Source: Terriglobia bacterium (lineage in GTDB: Bacteria; Acidobacteriota; Terriglobia; Terriglobales; Acidobacteriaceae). From it: a DNA stretch of 64,000 nucleotides. Where the stretch lies: NCBI GenBank assembly GCA_020073495.1, contig JAIQFD010000003.1, positions 434,001 through 498,000 of the forward strand, written 5' to 3'. The position numbers and the translations under genes were made by a program. The notes under the pieces are model-generated. The model worked only from the letters and a program-made list of their open reading frames with translations. It made no database searches and was not told the DNA's origin. This document shows positions 1 through 9,202 of this stretch, one piece after another. The first letter of the stretch is position 1. Each line of letters starts with the position of its first letter.

Positions 1-27
1 GACCAGCCCGGCGACGTAGCCACACCG

Positions 28-1440
28 CTAGCGGCCCAGGACGAGCGGCGAGGCTTCAACTTCGCGCACTGCCTCCGCCATCGTCTCGACAGCTCGATCG
101 ATCTCCTGCTCCGTGATCACCGCCGGGGGCGCAACCATGACGTGGTCGCCTCTGTATCCGTCCACGCAGCCCTGCATCGGGTAAAGCATCACCCCGCGGT
201 CCATGCATGCCTGGCCCACGCGGCCGGCGAAGTTCAGGTCCGGATCGAACGGAGTCTTGGCCGCGCGATCTTTGACGAACTCCACTCCCCACATCATTCC
301 CATCCCGCGCACGTCTCCGACGCTCGCACACTCGCTCAATCGCACCAGGGCTTTTTTCAGATGCGCCGCCGGACCGCTCCGTTCGTCGTCCGCCGCCTGC
401 ACAAGCTTCCGCCCCCGGATGACCTTCAGCACCGCGGCCCCGGTCGCTACCGACGTCGGGTGCATATTGTAGGTAAACCCGTGCACCAGCGCGCCGGACC
501 CGTTGGCGATCGCATCCACGATCTTGCGCCCGGCCACGACCGCGCCCAGCGGCGCATACCCGCTCGACAATCCTTTCGCCAGCACCACGATGTCCGGCGT
601 CACGCCCCAATGCTCGACCGCCAGCGCGCGCCCCGTGCGTCCCATGCCCGTCATCACCTCATCCGCGATGGTCAGCACGCCGTGCCGAGTGCAGATCTCA
701 TGCACCCGCTGCAGATATCCCTCCGGAGGCGCCGCTGCCCCCAGCGTCGCCCCGCTCACCGGCTCGTAGATGAACGCTGCCACCTGCCCGGGATGCGCGG
801 CCAGCGCCCGGTCCAGTTCGTCGGCATACTGATCGGCGCAGTTCGAGCAGCCGTACGCGCAGCGGTAGCAATAGGGAGTGCTGACCTGCGTGAACTCCCG
901 CAGCATCGGCCGGTAGATGTCCTTCCGCTTCAGATTCCCCGAGACCGCCATCGCCCCCATGGTCGCGCCGTGGTACGACTGCCGCCGGCTGAAGACATCG
1001 GTGCGCGAGTGATTTCCCGTTTCCACCTGGTACTGCCGCGCCAGCTTCAGAGCGCTCTCCACCGCCTCCGAGCCGCCCGAGGTGAAGAACACCGCCGCAT
1101 CGCGGTATCCCGGCCCCAGGAAATCGAGCAGCTCCCCCGCGAATCGCTCCGCAACCTGGGTGACGAACTGGCTGGAGTGCACGAACTCCAGCGCCTTCAC
1201 CTGCTCGGCCATGGCGTCGCCCACTTCGCCCACTCCATGCCCGATGAGGTTCACCACCGCGCTGGATGCGAAATCGAGGTACCGCTGGCCGGCCGCGTCC
1301 CACAGGTACACACCCTCTCCGCGCACCGCCGACGGGTAGTGCTTGCGGAACGAGCGCAGCAGGAGCGACGAGCGCGGCCGTGTCGGAGTGTCCTTGGTAT
1401 TCACGCGCGCATTATCAGGTGTGTCTGCGGCTAACGTCAA
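28..1440 (-). CDS. Class III PLP-dependent aminotransferase (aspartate aminotransferase family)
   Basis: This encodes a 470-residue fold-type I aminotransferase that would transfer an amino group between an amino-acid or diamine donor and a keto acid using PLP in the cytoplasm. Seen in the sequence: a class III core with FFTSGGSEAVESALKLAR (cofactor phosphate region), IADEVMTGMGRTG and the PLP-lysine segment VVLAKGLSSGYAPLGA. A Cys-rich insert, YCYRCAYGCSNC, lies near residue 190 and may be a structural or metal site. The frame opens with TTG at 1440, and a GTG at 1404 is an alternative; neither has a clear ribosome binding site, so the start is uncertain. The donor substrate cannot be read from the sequence. 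The gene stands alone, upstream of a secreted peptidase on the same strand. Confidence 0.85.
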   Translation of the reverse strand: MTLAADTPDNARVNTKDTPTRPRSSLLLRSFRKHYPSAVRGEGVYLWDAAGQRYLDFASSAVVNLIGHGVGEVGDAMAEQVKALEFVHSSQFVTQVAERFAGELLDFLGPGYRDAAVFFTSGGSEAVESALKLARQYQVETGNHSRTDVFSRRQSYHGATMGAMAVSGNLKRKDIYRPMLREFTQVSTPYCYRCAYGCSNCADQYADELDRALAAHPGQVAAFIYEPVSGATLGAAAPPEGYLQRVHEICTRHGVLTIADEVMTGMGRTGRALAVEHWGVTPDIVVLAKGLSSGYAPLGAVVAGRKIVDAIANGSGALVHGFTYNMHPTSVATGAAVLKVIRGRKLVQAADDERSGPAAHLKKALVRLSECASVGDVRGMGMMWGVEFVKDRAAKTPFDPDLNFAGRVGQACMDRGVMLYPMQGCVDGYRGDHVMVAPPAVITEQEIDRAVETMAEAVREVEASPLVLGR

Positions 1441-1500
1441 AGAGGATGGAGCACATCTTCTCGCGCTCGTTTTCCGCGGAGCGCCGCGTCACGATGTGCT

Positions 1501-3651
1501 TCACTTCGCGCCCCTCAGATCCGCCAGCGCAGTCTTGAGCAAGTCTGTGTTTTTCGCTAGTGCGTTCTCGAGCAGCGTAGTCTGCTCGCGGGCGGTCTTC
1601 CAATCCTGTTTCTCGACCGCTTCCGTGATGCCCGGCAGTTCCAGGTGGGCGTAGGTATAGCGCGCCGCGTAGAGCATGTGCTTGAACCAGGGACGGCCGG
1701 GGATGCCGTCGGGATTCAGCCAGTTCGACTCCACCTCCAGGACGCTGCGGTTGAGGGCGGCGGCTTGCTTGGCGTCGAGCGTACCCGCAGCCAGCGATGC
1801 CTCGGTGGCGGCCTTCAATTCGCGGCCGGCGGCCTGGAACTCGTCCACGCGCTTGAGGGCGGGGGAGAGGTCGAGACTCTGCCTGGCGCCGGGCTTCTCG
1901 GCGATCTCTTCGACGAACTTGCGGATGTCGCGGCCGTAAAAGCCAAAGTCGAAGGGAAGCACGTCCGCATCCGCGAGGCGCAGCGCGAGTACGCCCCACA
2001 GTTGCGACATCAGCGTGTGGTAGCGGTAGCCGGGATCGCCGAAGTGGTTCATCCAATAGAAATCGTCGTACATGGAGTGGTAGACGCCGTAGGGGCCGTC
2101 GAAGTTCAGGCCCACGACGGGACGGCCGAGAAAGTTGAGGAAGACGGTGTGGTCGGAGCCGCTTCCGATGCGGGTATCCACCAGCGAATCGTCGTCCACG
2201 ACGGCCTTGCGCTTGCCTCCACCGGTGGCGGCAAATCGTTCCGTATCCGCCGCTGCCGATTTCTTCCACGCCTCATACAGTGATTTGCCACTGGGATCGT
2301 CGAGCGTCTTGCTGATCTCAACCAGCAGCGGCGCCAGCGAGCCCACGGCGCTGCCCTGGAAGTTCGGCCCTGAGGCGGCGGAATCGACGTTGATGTAGGC
2401 CACGAGCTTCTGCCTGAGATCGGGGGCAAAGTTCTCGCCCCACTCGGTGGAGCCGGTGAGCCCGACCTCCTCGCCGTCCCAGCTACAGGCGATCAAGGTG
2501 CGCCGCGGGCGCATGCCCTTCTTCGCCATCTCCCCCAGGGCTCGGGTCAGCTCCATCATCGAAGCGGTGCCGCTCGACGGGTCCACCCCGCCGAACTCCC
2601 AGGCGTCGTGGTGATTCCCGATGAGCACCCACTGGTCGGGCAGCTCGGCCCCGCGCAAGCGCGCCTCGACCACATAGTTGGGCTTGATGCTGTTGTCCAT
2701 GTCGATCTTGAGGTGGACCTTGACCCGGCCGCCGCCCAGCCGGTAAGTGATGGGGAGGCCACCCTGCCAGTCTTTCGGAGCCTCGGGGCCATCCATCTGC
2801 TCCAGCAGAGGCTTGGCGTCGTGCCACGACATTGCCACGGCCATGATCTTGGGTACCGACTGCGCTTCTTCCGGCTTGATGCGGCGCGCTCCCTCCACCG
2901 ATGCCCATCCCGGGGTGAGCGGGTCGCCGGGCACGATGAAGTCGTAGGTGATGGCGCCGCGCTGGATGTGCGTCTCCGGGCCCCACGGGCCGTCGGGAAA
3001 GACCTTGCCCTTCTTGTACCCATCTTCGGCGGGGTCGGAGTAAATGATGAGCGCGGCCACGCCACGCTGCTGCGCCGTGAGCGCCTTGAATCCACGATAG
3101 CTGTACGGGTTCGAATAGCGGACGATGACCACCTTGCCGCGCACATCGATGCCGCTCTTCGCCAGCAGGTCGTAATCCTCGGGGTTGCCGCCGCGCGCGT
3201 ACACCAGCGGCGCGGTCACCTCCCCCGAAGCCGACATGCTGACGTACCCGCCCCTCACGTGCAGGTTCTTGGTGTCGGGGTCGACGTCGTACGCGGCCTC
3301 GCGCAGCCCGGCGACGTAGGGCACGGGCTCGACCATCTCTACCTTTACTTCGCGGGGAGTGGAATTGAGGACATCATAGCGGTGGATTCTTACCTCGTCC
3401 CAACCCTGTCGCCTCCACTCTTCCGCGATGTGCAAAGCGATCCGGTGGTTCTCTTCCGACCCGGCGGGGTGCGGCTCGGCGGTGAAGTAGCGGTGGAACT
3501 CCCGCTCCTTCTCTGGCAAGGGGATGGCCTTGAGCGCGGCTTCGATCTTCTTCTGTTGATCGGTGGAAGCATCGGTGTAGCCGGTGAAGCGCTGGGCGAA
3601 GGCAGTGCTGGCGAGAAGCAAGAGGGCAAACAGCGCGCGCAGTTTTTTCAT
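1501..3651 (-). CDS. Secreted M28 zinc carboxypeptidase, glutamate carboxypeptidase II-like
   Basis: An exported di-zinc peptidase of the PSMA/glutamate carboxypeptidase II type, expected to release C-terminal residues from peptides outside the cytoplasm. The start chosen is ATG 3651, which follows AGGGA and opens with a clear signal peptide (KKLRALFALLLLASTAFAQ). An upstream in-frame ATG at 3675 would add eight residues before the signal. Domains in order: signal peptide, protease-associated (PA) domain, M28 catalytic domain, and a C-terminal dimerisation-like helical domain. Metal and catalytic segments are visible: GNHHDAWEFGGVDPSSGT (His, Asp), DGEEVGLTGS (catalytic Glu pair), INVDSAASG and YHSMYDD. 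Full length for the family; no sign of damage. Confidence 0.9.
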   Translation of the reverse strand: MKKLRALFALLLLASTAFAQRFTGYTDASTDQQKKIEAALKAIPLPEKEREFHRYFTAEPHPAGSEENHRIALHIAEEWRRQGWDEVRIHRYDVLNSTPREVKVEMVEPVPYVAGLREAAYDVDPDTKNLHVRGGYVSMSASGEVTAPLVYARGGNPEDYDLLAKSGIDVRGKVVIVRYSNPYSYRGFKALTAQQRGVAALIIYSDPAEDGYKKGKVFPDGPWGPETHIQRGAITYDFIVPGDPLTPGWASVEGARRIKPEEAQSVPKIMAVAMSWHDAKPLLEQMDGPEAPKDWQGGLPITYRLGGGRVKVHLKIDMDNSIKPNYVVEARLRGAELPDQWVLIGNHHDAWEFGGVDPSSGTASMMELTRALGEMAKKGMRPRRTLIACSWDGEEVGLTGSTEWGENFAPDLRQKLVAYINVDSAASGPNFQGSAVGSLAPLLVEISKTLDDPSGKSLYEAWKKSAAADTERFAATGGGKRKAVVDDDSLVDTRIGSGSDHTVFLNFLGRPVVGLNFDGPYGVYHSMYDDFYWMNHFGDPGYRYHTLMSQLWGVLALRLADADVLPFDFGFYGRDIRKFVEEIAEKPGARQSLDLSPALKRVDEFQAAGRELKAATEASLAAGTLDAKQAAALNRSVLEVESNWLNPDGIPGRPWFKHMLYAARYTYAHLELPGITEAVEKQDWKTAREQTTLLENALAKNTDLLKTALADLRGAK

Positions 3652-3777
3652 TGGGTCCCTGGAGGCGGATCGCATCGGGAAAGATATCCATTTGCCCGCC
3701 GCTGGACAAGCAGGGAACCGATTTCAGCACGCTCGCGGCATCCGCTTGCGCCGTCTCGAGCGCAGCTTCAGAGGTTC

Positions 3778-4152
3778 TCAGTGAGCCTTGGAGAAATGCT
3801 CATGCACGATCTGCCAGCGGCCGCCGCGCCGCACGAAGACGTGACTGCCGCGTCCTTGCACCTTGCGCTTGGGTGAGAGTGTCACCGTCCAATAGAAACT
3901 CGCCACTGCGGTCCCATTGAAGGCCTGCACGCGAGGTTGCGCGATGCGGTACTGGACTCGCGGCGACTGATCGAAGTAATGGCGAAACGTGTTCGCCAGC
4001 GCATTCCTGCCGGTGACGCGCTTGTGGCGCGTCGACGAGAAACCGGCGAATCCGCGGGCGAACTCGCCGAGAAGCGCCTTCAGGTCGCGTCGGTTGAAAT
4101 CCTTCACCTGCTGATGTTCCAAACGAAGAATCTCGCGCTCTACTGTGGTCAT
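3778..4152 (-). CDS. SnoaL-like / nuclear transport factor 2-fold protein
   Basis: A 124-residue protein with the layout of the NTF2-like (SnoaL/DUF4440) fold: an N-terminal helix (EREILRLEHQQVKDFNRRDL), a long middle helix around residues 50-65, and C-terminal strands ending GRWQIVHEHFSKAH, which resembles the closing strand of many SnoaL-like proteins. The ATG at 4152 is preceded by AAGGGG at good spacing. Such proteins bind small ligands or act as isomerases or hydrolases, but the function here cannot be inferred. Convergence with other genes is absent; it lies between the peptidase and the divergently read pyruvate dehydrogenase gene. Confidence 0.7.
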   Translation of the reverse strand: MTTVEREILRLEHQQVKDFNRRDLKALLGEFARGFAGFSSTRHKRVTGRNALANTFRHYFDQSPRVQYRIAQPRVQAFNGTAVASFYWTVTLSPKRKVQGRGSHVFVRRGGRWQIVHEHFSKAH

Positions 4153-4486
4153 ATTCGCCCCTTGTTCCTTTCGATCCCGGATCTACTTCATTGTATTTCC
4201 CGCATGACCCCGCGCACACGCTTTCACCCTTCCTGGACGATCGTGCCTCTCTGCCATCCAGCCGACAAGGACGTGCGTCACCGTGGTGCGGCCATTGCCT
4301 TGCGGCTGGGCGTGGAAGACATTAGACTCTTAACCATCCGTTGCATGAAGTGGATGAGCCGACATAACCTCCCGAGGAATCCCATCCTCGGCAACGCAGG
4401 TTGCTGATCATTGCTGGCTGGGCAATCTTAGTTTTCGACAGCGATCGGAAGCATGACTTTCGATTGCTTTCACGCCGGAAAAATAT
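4153..4486. other. Intergenic region between divergent genes, probable aceE leader
   Basis: About 330 bases without a supportable gene. A possible sigma-70-type promoter facing aceE is TTGCGG near 4301 followed 17 bases later by TAGACT near 4324. A short inverted repeat (CGAGGA...TCCTCG) lies near 4371-4392. No dyad of the Crp type found elsewhere in the window was seen here. Confidence 0.3.
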
Positions 4487-7153
4487 ATGAACACAAAACC
4501 CGCGGTACCTGCCGACCAGGATTCTGACGAGACATCCGAGTGGCTCGAGGCCTTCGACCAGGTGGTGAGCGAAGAGGGCGCGAGCCGGGCGACAAGCCTC
4601 CTCGACGCCCTCTCCAAACGCGCACGAGCGGCGGGCGTGGACGTGCCCATCCAGCTGAACACTCCCTATCTCAACACCATCCCCGCGGCGGAAGAGGTCC
4701 CCTACCCCGGCGATCGCGCCCTCGAGCGCCGCATCAAGAGCTTGATCCGCTGGAACGCCCTTGCCATGGTGCATCGCCAGAACAAGAAGGATCCCGGCAT
4801 CGGCGGGCACATTTCGACCTACTCTTCACTGGCGGCTCTGCTCGAGGTCGGCTTCAATCACTTCTTTCACGGCACCTATGGGGATCAGCCGGGCGATCTC
4901 GTCTACTTTCAGGGCCACGCTTCACCCGGCGTGTATGCGCGCGCCTTTCTCCTGGGGAGGCTGAGCGAGCAGGACCTTCAGAATTTCCGCCACGAGCTGC
5001 GCGACACTCCCGGCCTTTCGTCGTACCCGCATCCCTGGCTGATGCCCCATTTCTGGCGTTTCCCGACGGTTTCGATGGGTCTGGGGCCGATCAACGCCAT
5101 CTACCAGGCCCGTTTCATGCGATACCTGGAGAATCGGGACATCATTGCCAAGACGCCTCGCAAGATCTGGGCGTTCCTGGGCGACGGAGAAACGGACGAG
5201 CCAGAGTCGATGGGCTCGCTGACCCTGGCCTCCCGCGAGAAGCTCGACAACCTGATCTTCGTGGTCAATTGCAATCTTCAGCGTCTGGATGGCCCGGTGC
5301 GGGGCAACGGAAAGATCATCCAGGAGCTGGAAGCGGCTTTCCGGGGCGCCGGTTGGAACGTGATCAAGGTGATCTGGGGCGACGACTGGGAGGCGCTGCT
5401 CGCGCGGGATAAGAGTGGCCTTCTCCTGAAGCGGATGGAAGAGTGCGTCGACGGCGACTACCAGAGCTTCAAGGTCAAGGGGGGCGCCTACATCCGCAAG
5501 GAGTTCTTCGGCAAGTATCCCGAGCTGCTGGAGCTGGTCGCCGATAAGAGCGATTCCGAGCTGGTTGGGCTGCGTCTGGGCGGTCACGATCCGCAGAAGA
5601 TCTACAACGCGTACAAGTGCGCCGTGGAGAACAAGGATGGACCCACGGTGATCCTGGCCAAGACCATCAAGGGATACGGGCTGGGGTCGGCCGAGGCTCG
5701 CAACGCCACGCACCAGGAGAAAAAGCTCACCGATGAGGCTCTCGCCGCCTTTCGCGTGCGCTTCGAGATCCCCATTCCTGAGCAGGCGGCTCACGACGGC
5801 GCCTTTTACCGGCCGCCGGAAGACAGCGTAGAGATCACCTATCTGAAGGAGCGCCGGCAGGCGCTTGGCGGGTACATGCCGCGGCGGGAGGATGTCCAGT
5901 TCAAGTTCGAGGCTCCCCCGCTCGACTATTTTTCGGAATGGATGGAGGGCTCGAAGGGACGCAGCGTGTCCACCACCATGGGGTACGTCAGCATGCTACG
6001 GCATTTGCTGAAGCATCCCGAGATCGGCAAGTTGATCGTCCCCATCATTCCCGATGAGGGGCGAACCTTCGGCATGGAGTCCATCATCCGGCAAGTGGGG
6101 ATCTACGCCAGCCAGGGTCAGCTCTACAAGCCTCACGATCAGGAGATGCTCCTCTATTACCGCGAGGCCAAGGACGGTCAGATCCTGGAGGAGGGAATCA
6201 CCGAAGCTGGATCCATGGGGTCGTTCACCGCGGCCGGCACCGCCTACTCCAACTACGAAGTTCCCATGGTCCCCTTCTTCACCTTCTACTCCATGTTCGG
6301 CATGCAGCGCGTCGGAGATCTGGTCTGGGCTTTCTCGGATGCGCGGGGCAAGGGGTTCCTGTTCGGCGGTACGGCCGGCCGGACCACGCTGGCAGGCGAA
6401 GGCTTGCAGCACCAGGACGGGCACAGCATCGTGCTTTCCAGCGTGCTGCCGACCTGTGCCACCTATGATCCAGCCTATGCGTATGAGATCGCCGTCATCA
6501 TTCAGGACGGCATCCGGCGCATGTACCAGGAGCGCGAGGACCTCTTTTACTACGTCACCGTTTACAACGAAGACTACCCCATGCCGGAGATGTCAGAGGG
6601 ATGCCGCGACGGGATTCTCCGCGGGATTTACAAGTACAAGTCCGCCCCGGGCGGCAAGGCGACCGTGCAGTTGTTCGGCAGTGGTCCCATCCTGAATGAA
6701 ACGCTGCGCGCGCAGGGCATTCTGGCGGAGAAATACCGGGTGCAGGCGGACGTCTGGAGTGTGACCAGCTACAACCAGCTTCGTCGCGAGGCGCTTGCCA
6801 CCGAGCGTTGGAACCGGCTACATCCCGGCGAGCCGGAAAAGCGTCCCTATATCCTGACTGCGCTGGAGGGGGCCAAGGGGCCGATCGTCGCGGCCACTGA
6901 TTACATGAAGATCGTGCCCGACCAGTTAGCACCTTGGCTGGCCGGCCGTCTGATCACGCTGGGAACCGATGGCTTCGGACGCAGCGATAATCGCGAGCAT
7001 CTGAGGCGGCACTTCGAGGTGAACGCGGAATCGATCGCCGCCGCCGCCCTGTCGCGCCTCGCCCGCGATGGCAAGTTCGAGGTGTCCCGGGCGCTGAAGG
7101 CGTTCCAAGAGCTGGGGGTGAACACGAAGAATATCGACCCGGCCCGCGCTTGA
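4487..7153 (+). CDS. aceE: Pyruvate dehydrogenase E1 component, homodimeric type
   Basis: The 888-residue protein is the thiamine-diphosphate E1 subunit that decarboxylates pyruvate and acetylates the lipoyl domains of E2. It matches the length of the proteobacterial homodimeric AceE (about 890 residues). The TPP motif is clear: AFLGDGETDEPES followed by NLIFVVNCNLQRLDGPVRG. Other family blocks include MPHFWRFPTVSMGLGP, IPDEGRTFGMES and PFFTFYSMFG. The ATG at 4487 has only a weak upstream purine run (GGAAAA). E2 and E3 genes are not adjacent, so the rest of the complex must be encoded elsewhere. No damage is visible. Confidence 0.96.
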   Translation: MNTKPAVPADQDSDETSEWLEAFDQVVSEEGASRATSLLDALSKRARAAGVDVPIQLNTPYLNTIPAAEEVPYPGDRALERRIKSLIRWNALAMVHRQNKKDPGIGGHISTYSSLAALLEVGFNHFFHGTYGDQPGDLVYFQGHASPGVYARAFLLGRLSEQDLQNFRHELRDTPGLSSYPHPWLMPHFWRFPTVSMGLGPINAIYQARFMRYLENRDIIAKTPRKIWAFLGDGETDEPESMGSLTLASREKLDNLIFVVNCNLQRLDGPVRGNGKIIQELEAAFRGAGWNVIKVIWGDDWEALLARDKSGLLLKRMEECVDGDYQSFKVKGGAYIRKEFFGKYPELLELVADKSDSELVGLRLGGHDPQKIYNAYKCAVENKDGPTVILAKTIKGYGLGSAEARNATHQEKKLTDEALAAFRVRFEIPIPEQAAHDGAFYRPPEDSVEITYLKERRQALGGYMPRREDVQFKFEAPPLDYFSEWMEGSKGRSVSTTMGYVSMLRHLLKHPEIGKLIVPIIPDEGRTFGMESIIRQVGIYASQGQLYKPHDQEMLLYYREAKDGQILEEGITEAGSMGSFTAAGTAYSNYEVPMVPFFTFYSMFGMQRVGDLVWAFSDARGKGFLFGGTAGRTTLAGEGLQHQDGHSIVLSSVLPTCATYDPAYAYEIAVIIQDGIRRMYQEREDLFYYVTVYNEDYPMPEMSEGCRDGILRGIYKYKSAPGGKATVQLFGSGPILNETLRAQGILAEKYRVQADVWSVTSYNQLRREALATERWNRLHPGEPEKRPYILTALEGAKGPIVAATDYMKIVPDQLAPWLAGRLITLGTDGFGRSDNREHLRRHFEVNAESIAAAALSRLARDGKFEVSRALKAFQELGVNTKNIDPARA

Positions 7154-7250
7154 GACGTGGTTGGGCTCCGGCCCGGCCCCTCTTCGGCGATCGGGTCCAG
7201 AGTTTGCTTCCGCCGGCTTCCACGTCGGCGCGTCGTTCCCCCTCTCCTGG

Positions 7251-7445
7251 CTACGCGCACGCTTGGATCTTGACACCCAGTTTGTTCAGCAACGATTCGA
7301 GCAGTTGTTCCCTTGCTCGCAGCAGTTTCTTGAACTCGCGATCATCTGTCCGAAACAACTCGTGCAAGAGTTCGCGATGTCGTTCTTGGAGGACCTGCGC
7401 CAGGAATTCTCGTTCGTCCACGCTCAGAGTGACTTCCATAAGCAC
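7251..7445 (-). CDS. Small helical hypothetical protein
   Basis: A 64-residue, strongly charged and apparently all-helical protein (VDEREFLAQVLQERHRELLHELF, then REFKKLLRAREQLLESLLNKLGV). The amphipathic heptad-like spacing of Leu suggests coiled-coil or oligomeric helices. No known family is recognised with certainty. It lies just downstream, on the same strand, of the receiver-like gene at 7500-7901 and may be co-transcribed with it. Called because of coding-like composition and the helical pattern; it could still be spurious. Confidence 0.5.
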   Translation of the reverse strand: MLMEVTLSVDEREFLAQVLQERHRELLHELFRTDDREFKKLLRAREQLLESLLNKLGVKIQACA

Positions 7446-7499
7446 CTCCGTGTAGTAGGATCAGCGACCGGCCCGGAATTTCTCTTGTCGTCCAGCGGT

Positions 7500-7901
7500 C
7501 TATGCGGCCGCGGCCAGGTGGCTGCGATCTGGTTGTGACATGCACTTCCGCACTGTCTGCGCAATCTGTCGAGGATTGCGCTTGGGGACCACTGCGTAAG
7601 TGTCCAGCGATTGCAGGTATCTGGTTTCGAAAGGATGGCGAGGCGCCGACTGCAACACGACCATCGGAGTGCGATCGCCCCATGCTCGGAGCTGATGCAG
7701 GAACTGTTTGCAGTTTATCTCTGGAGGATGTTCGGCAAGCAACACTACATCGTAGTGCTTTGATCGGAGCAGGGCCAACGCTTCCTGCACGTCCCAGGTG
7801 GTTGTGGTTTGCACCCCGTCGTCTTCCAGCAATTGTTCGAGCCCTATGAGTACTGTCTCGTCGGTATCCAGGATCAAGGCGGTCCTGCGCTGCCAAGTCA
7901 T
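7500..7901 (-). CDS. Receiver-domain-like protein lacking the phosphoacceptor Asp
   Basis: A stand-alone CheY-like domain of 133 residues. The ATG at 7901 is chosen because AAGGGGG precedes it; an upstream ATG at 7928 is also in frame. The acidic pocket is partly present (ALILDTDE after strand 1), the Ser/Thr position is filled (VVLQSA), and the conserved Lys is present (VVPKRN). The strand-3 phosphorylation site, normally a single Asp before the loop, reads DVVLLAEHPPE, so the acceptor is Ala/Glu. This suggests a pseudo-receiver that works without phosphorylation by a histidine kinase. No kinase gene is adjacent. Confidence 0.7.
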   Translation of the reverse strand: MTWQRRTALILDTDETVLIGLEQLLEDDGVQTTTTWDVQEALALLRSKHYDVVLLAEHPPEINCKQFLHQLRAWGDRTPMVVLQSAPRHPFETRYLQSLDTYAVVPKRNPRQIAQTVRKCMSQPDRSHLAAAA

Positions 7902-8188
7902 TGCGGCCCCCTTCTCGGCAAAAGACAAAGTGCCGAGACCGCGTCGGAATCACTCCAAGATTCAGTTTGCTGGGCTGACTTGTCTGTCCGTCAGGCGTAA
8001 GGTCTTAGCCGCAGTGACCGCAAAGCTTGGGGCTTCGCGTGTGGCGCGTGCCATACGTCCAATCCGTAAGTACTGTAAGTCTTCTTGCCTCTTCCGGCAG
8101 TGATTCCGAACACAGCAGGAAGTGATGATGTCCCATATGCGGAACACGTTTCGCGGGAGATCTGCGGCGTATAATCCACGCCATCACG

Positions 8189-8539
8189 ATGAAGTTTGAA
8201 GGATTCTCCTTCGGTTCGATTCGCATCGGCGGCGTGACCTACGAGCATGACGTCGTGATCGTCGGCAGCGAAGTGCGCAAACGCAAGAAGCGGCCCTCCA
8301 AACAATTTCGGGAGCAATTTGGGCACACGCCACTGTCCATTGAAGAAGACATTCCGTGGAAGTGCCGGCGCTTGGTTGTTGGCACGGGCGCGCATGGCGC
8401 CCTCCCGGTCATGAAGGAGGTAAAGGCGGAAGCCAGGCGCCGCAACGTCGAACTGCTGATCCTTCCTACTGCGGAGGCGATCGAAGCGCTGCAGCGCCAT
8501 GCCGAGGAGACTAACGCCATCCTGCACGTGACTTGCTAG
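8189..8539 (+). CDS. Mth938-like (AAMDC/DUF498 family) protein
   Basis: A 116-residue cytoplasmic protein of the Mth938 fold. Family features visible are the N-terminal strand pair (FSFGSIRIGGVTYEHDVVI), the central LVVGTGAHG turn, and the C-terminal pattern LILPTAEAIEALQ followed by INAILHVTC-type ending. Related proteins include the mitochondrial complex I assembly factor NDUFAF3 and human AAMDC, but a bacterial function is not established. Length matches the family. No strong ribosome binding site is visible before the ATG. It stands alone. Confidence 0.75.
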   Translation: MKFEGFSFGSIRIGGVTYEHDVVIVGSEVRKRKKRPSKQFREQFGHTPLSIEEDIPWKCRRLVVGTGAHGALPVMKEVKAEARRRNVELLILPTAEAIEALQRHAEETNAILHVTC

Positions 8540-8677
8540 TAGAGGTGGATCATGAGGCAGGTGGACTCTCGTTCTTACGGCCAGCTTAACGATTTCCTTC
8601 TTACTCGCGGCGGCTAGAACGTAACCGGCGGCGCAGTCCTTTCTATTTACGCTCTGAAATTTCCAGCCACCCCTCTG

Positions 8678-8854
8678 CTAGGCGGCGTCACCTTCTTCTA
8701 CTGCTGCTTCACGTATGTGCCGGCGATAGCAGTCCGGACAGAAGGTCTTGCCACAGCCTTCACAATCCTCCGCATGATCGCTGCACATTTCACCCTTGCA
8801 GCTCGCACAGCGGGCGAACACCCCACGGGTGCACCCTTCTGTCTTGCAGGACAT
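8678..8854 (-). CDS. Small Cys-rich putative zinc-binding protein
   Basis: A 58-residue protein read directly from the sequence on the minus strand. It begins MSCKTEGCTRGVFARCASC and continues with KGEMCSDHAEDCEGCGKTFC then PDCYRRH. There are ten Cys, mostly in CxxC-like pairs, plus two His, consistent with one or two zinc-ribbon or B-box-like sites. The ATG at 8854 follows AGGGA seven bases upstream, and the frame ends in TAG at 8678. The acidic tail (EEGDAA) is typical of small soluble proteins. Function is unknown; a role as a zinc-binding adaptor is only a guess. Confidence 0.6.
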   Translation of the reverse strand: MSCKTEGCTRGVFARCASCKGEMCSDHAEDCEGCGKTFCPDCYRRHIREAAVEEGDAA

Positions 8855-9202
8855 TTTCTTATCCCTGGCCCGAGTGGCAGCTTCTCAAGAATCGCGGGTG
8901 ACCACGACCGGTTTCCTGGACTCTCCGACAGCAACGCCCCCACCAACCAGTCTTCTCCCCGGGCATCCAAGAGTCAGTGATAAATTGCACAAGTGCGTGT
9001 GACGGGTTTCGAACTCAGTGCGACTCTGATCGAATGAAGTCGCCGCTACGTTCCTGCCTCCGCCGGATGCAGAAGGATAATCACGTCATGCGGTGTGCAT
9101 CGTCACGGACAGTGGACAAACCAGATGGCAAGATGGCTTGCGGTGTAGCGGGACGGCATGCAGCGGCGCAGCGGTGATACACAACCTGACAGCGAGGCGG
9201 AC
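8855..9202. other. Intergenic region, nothing recognised
   Basis: About 350 bases between a small Cys-rich gene and the GalT-like gene. No convincing ORF, RNA gene, dyad operator or repeat was seen. It presumably holds divergent promoters, but no good -35/-10 pair stood out. Confidence 0.3.

Noticed and set aside
142-1434. Long plus-strand frame opposite the aminotransferase gene
   Set aside because: Its translation is rich in His, Arg and Pro with no domain, as expected for the antisense of a GC-rich gene.
8717-8980. Plus-strand frame across the small Cys-rich gene
   Set aside because: No ribosome binding site and no family pattern; the minus-strand Cys-rich frame is far more convincing.
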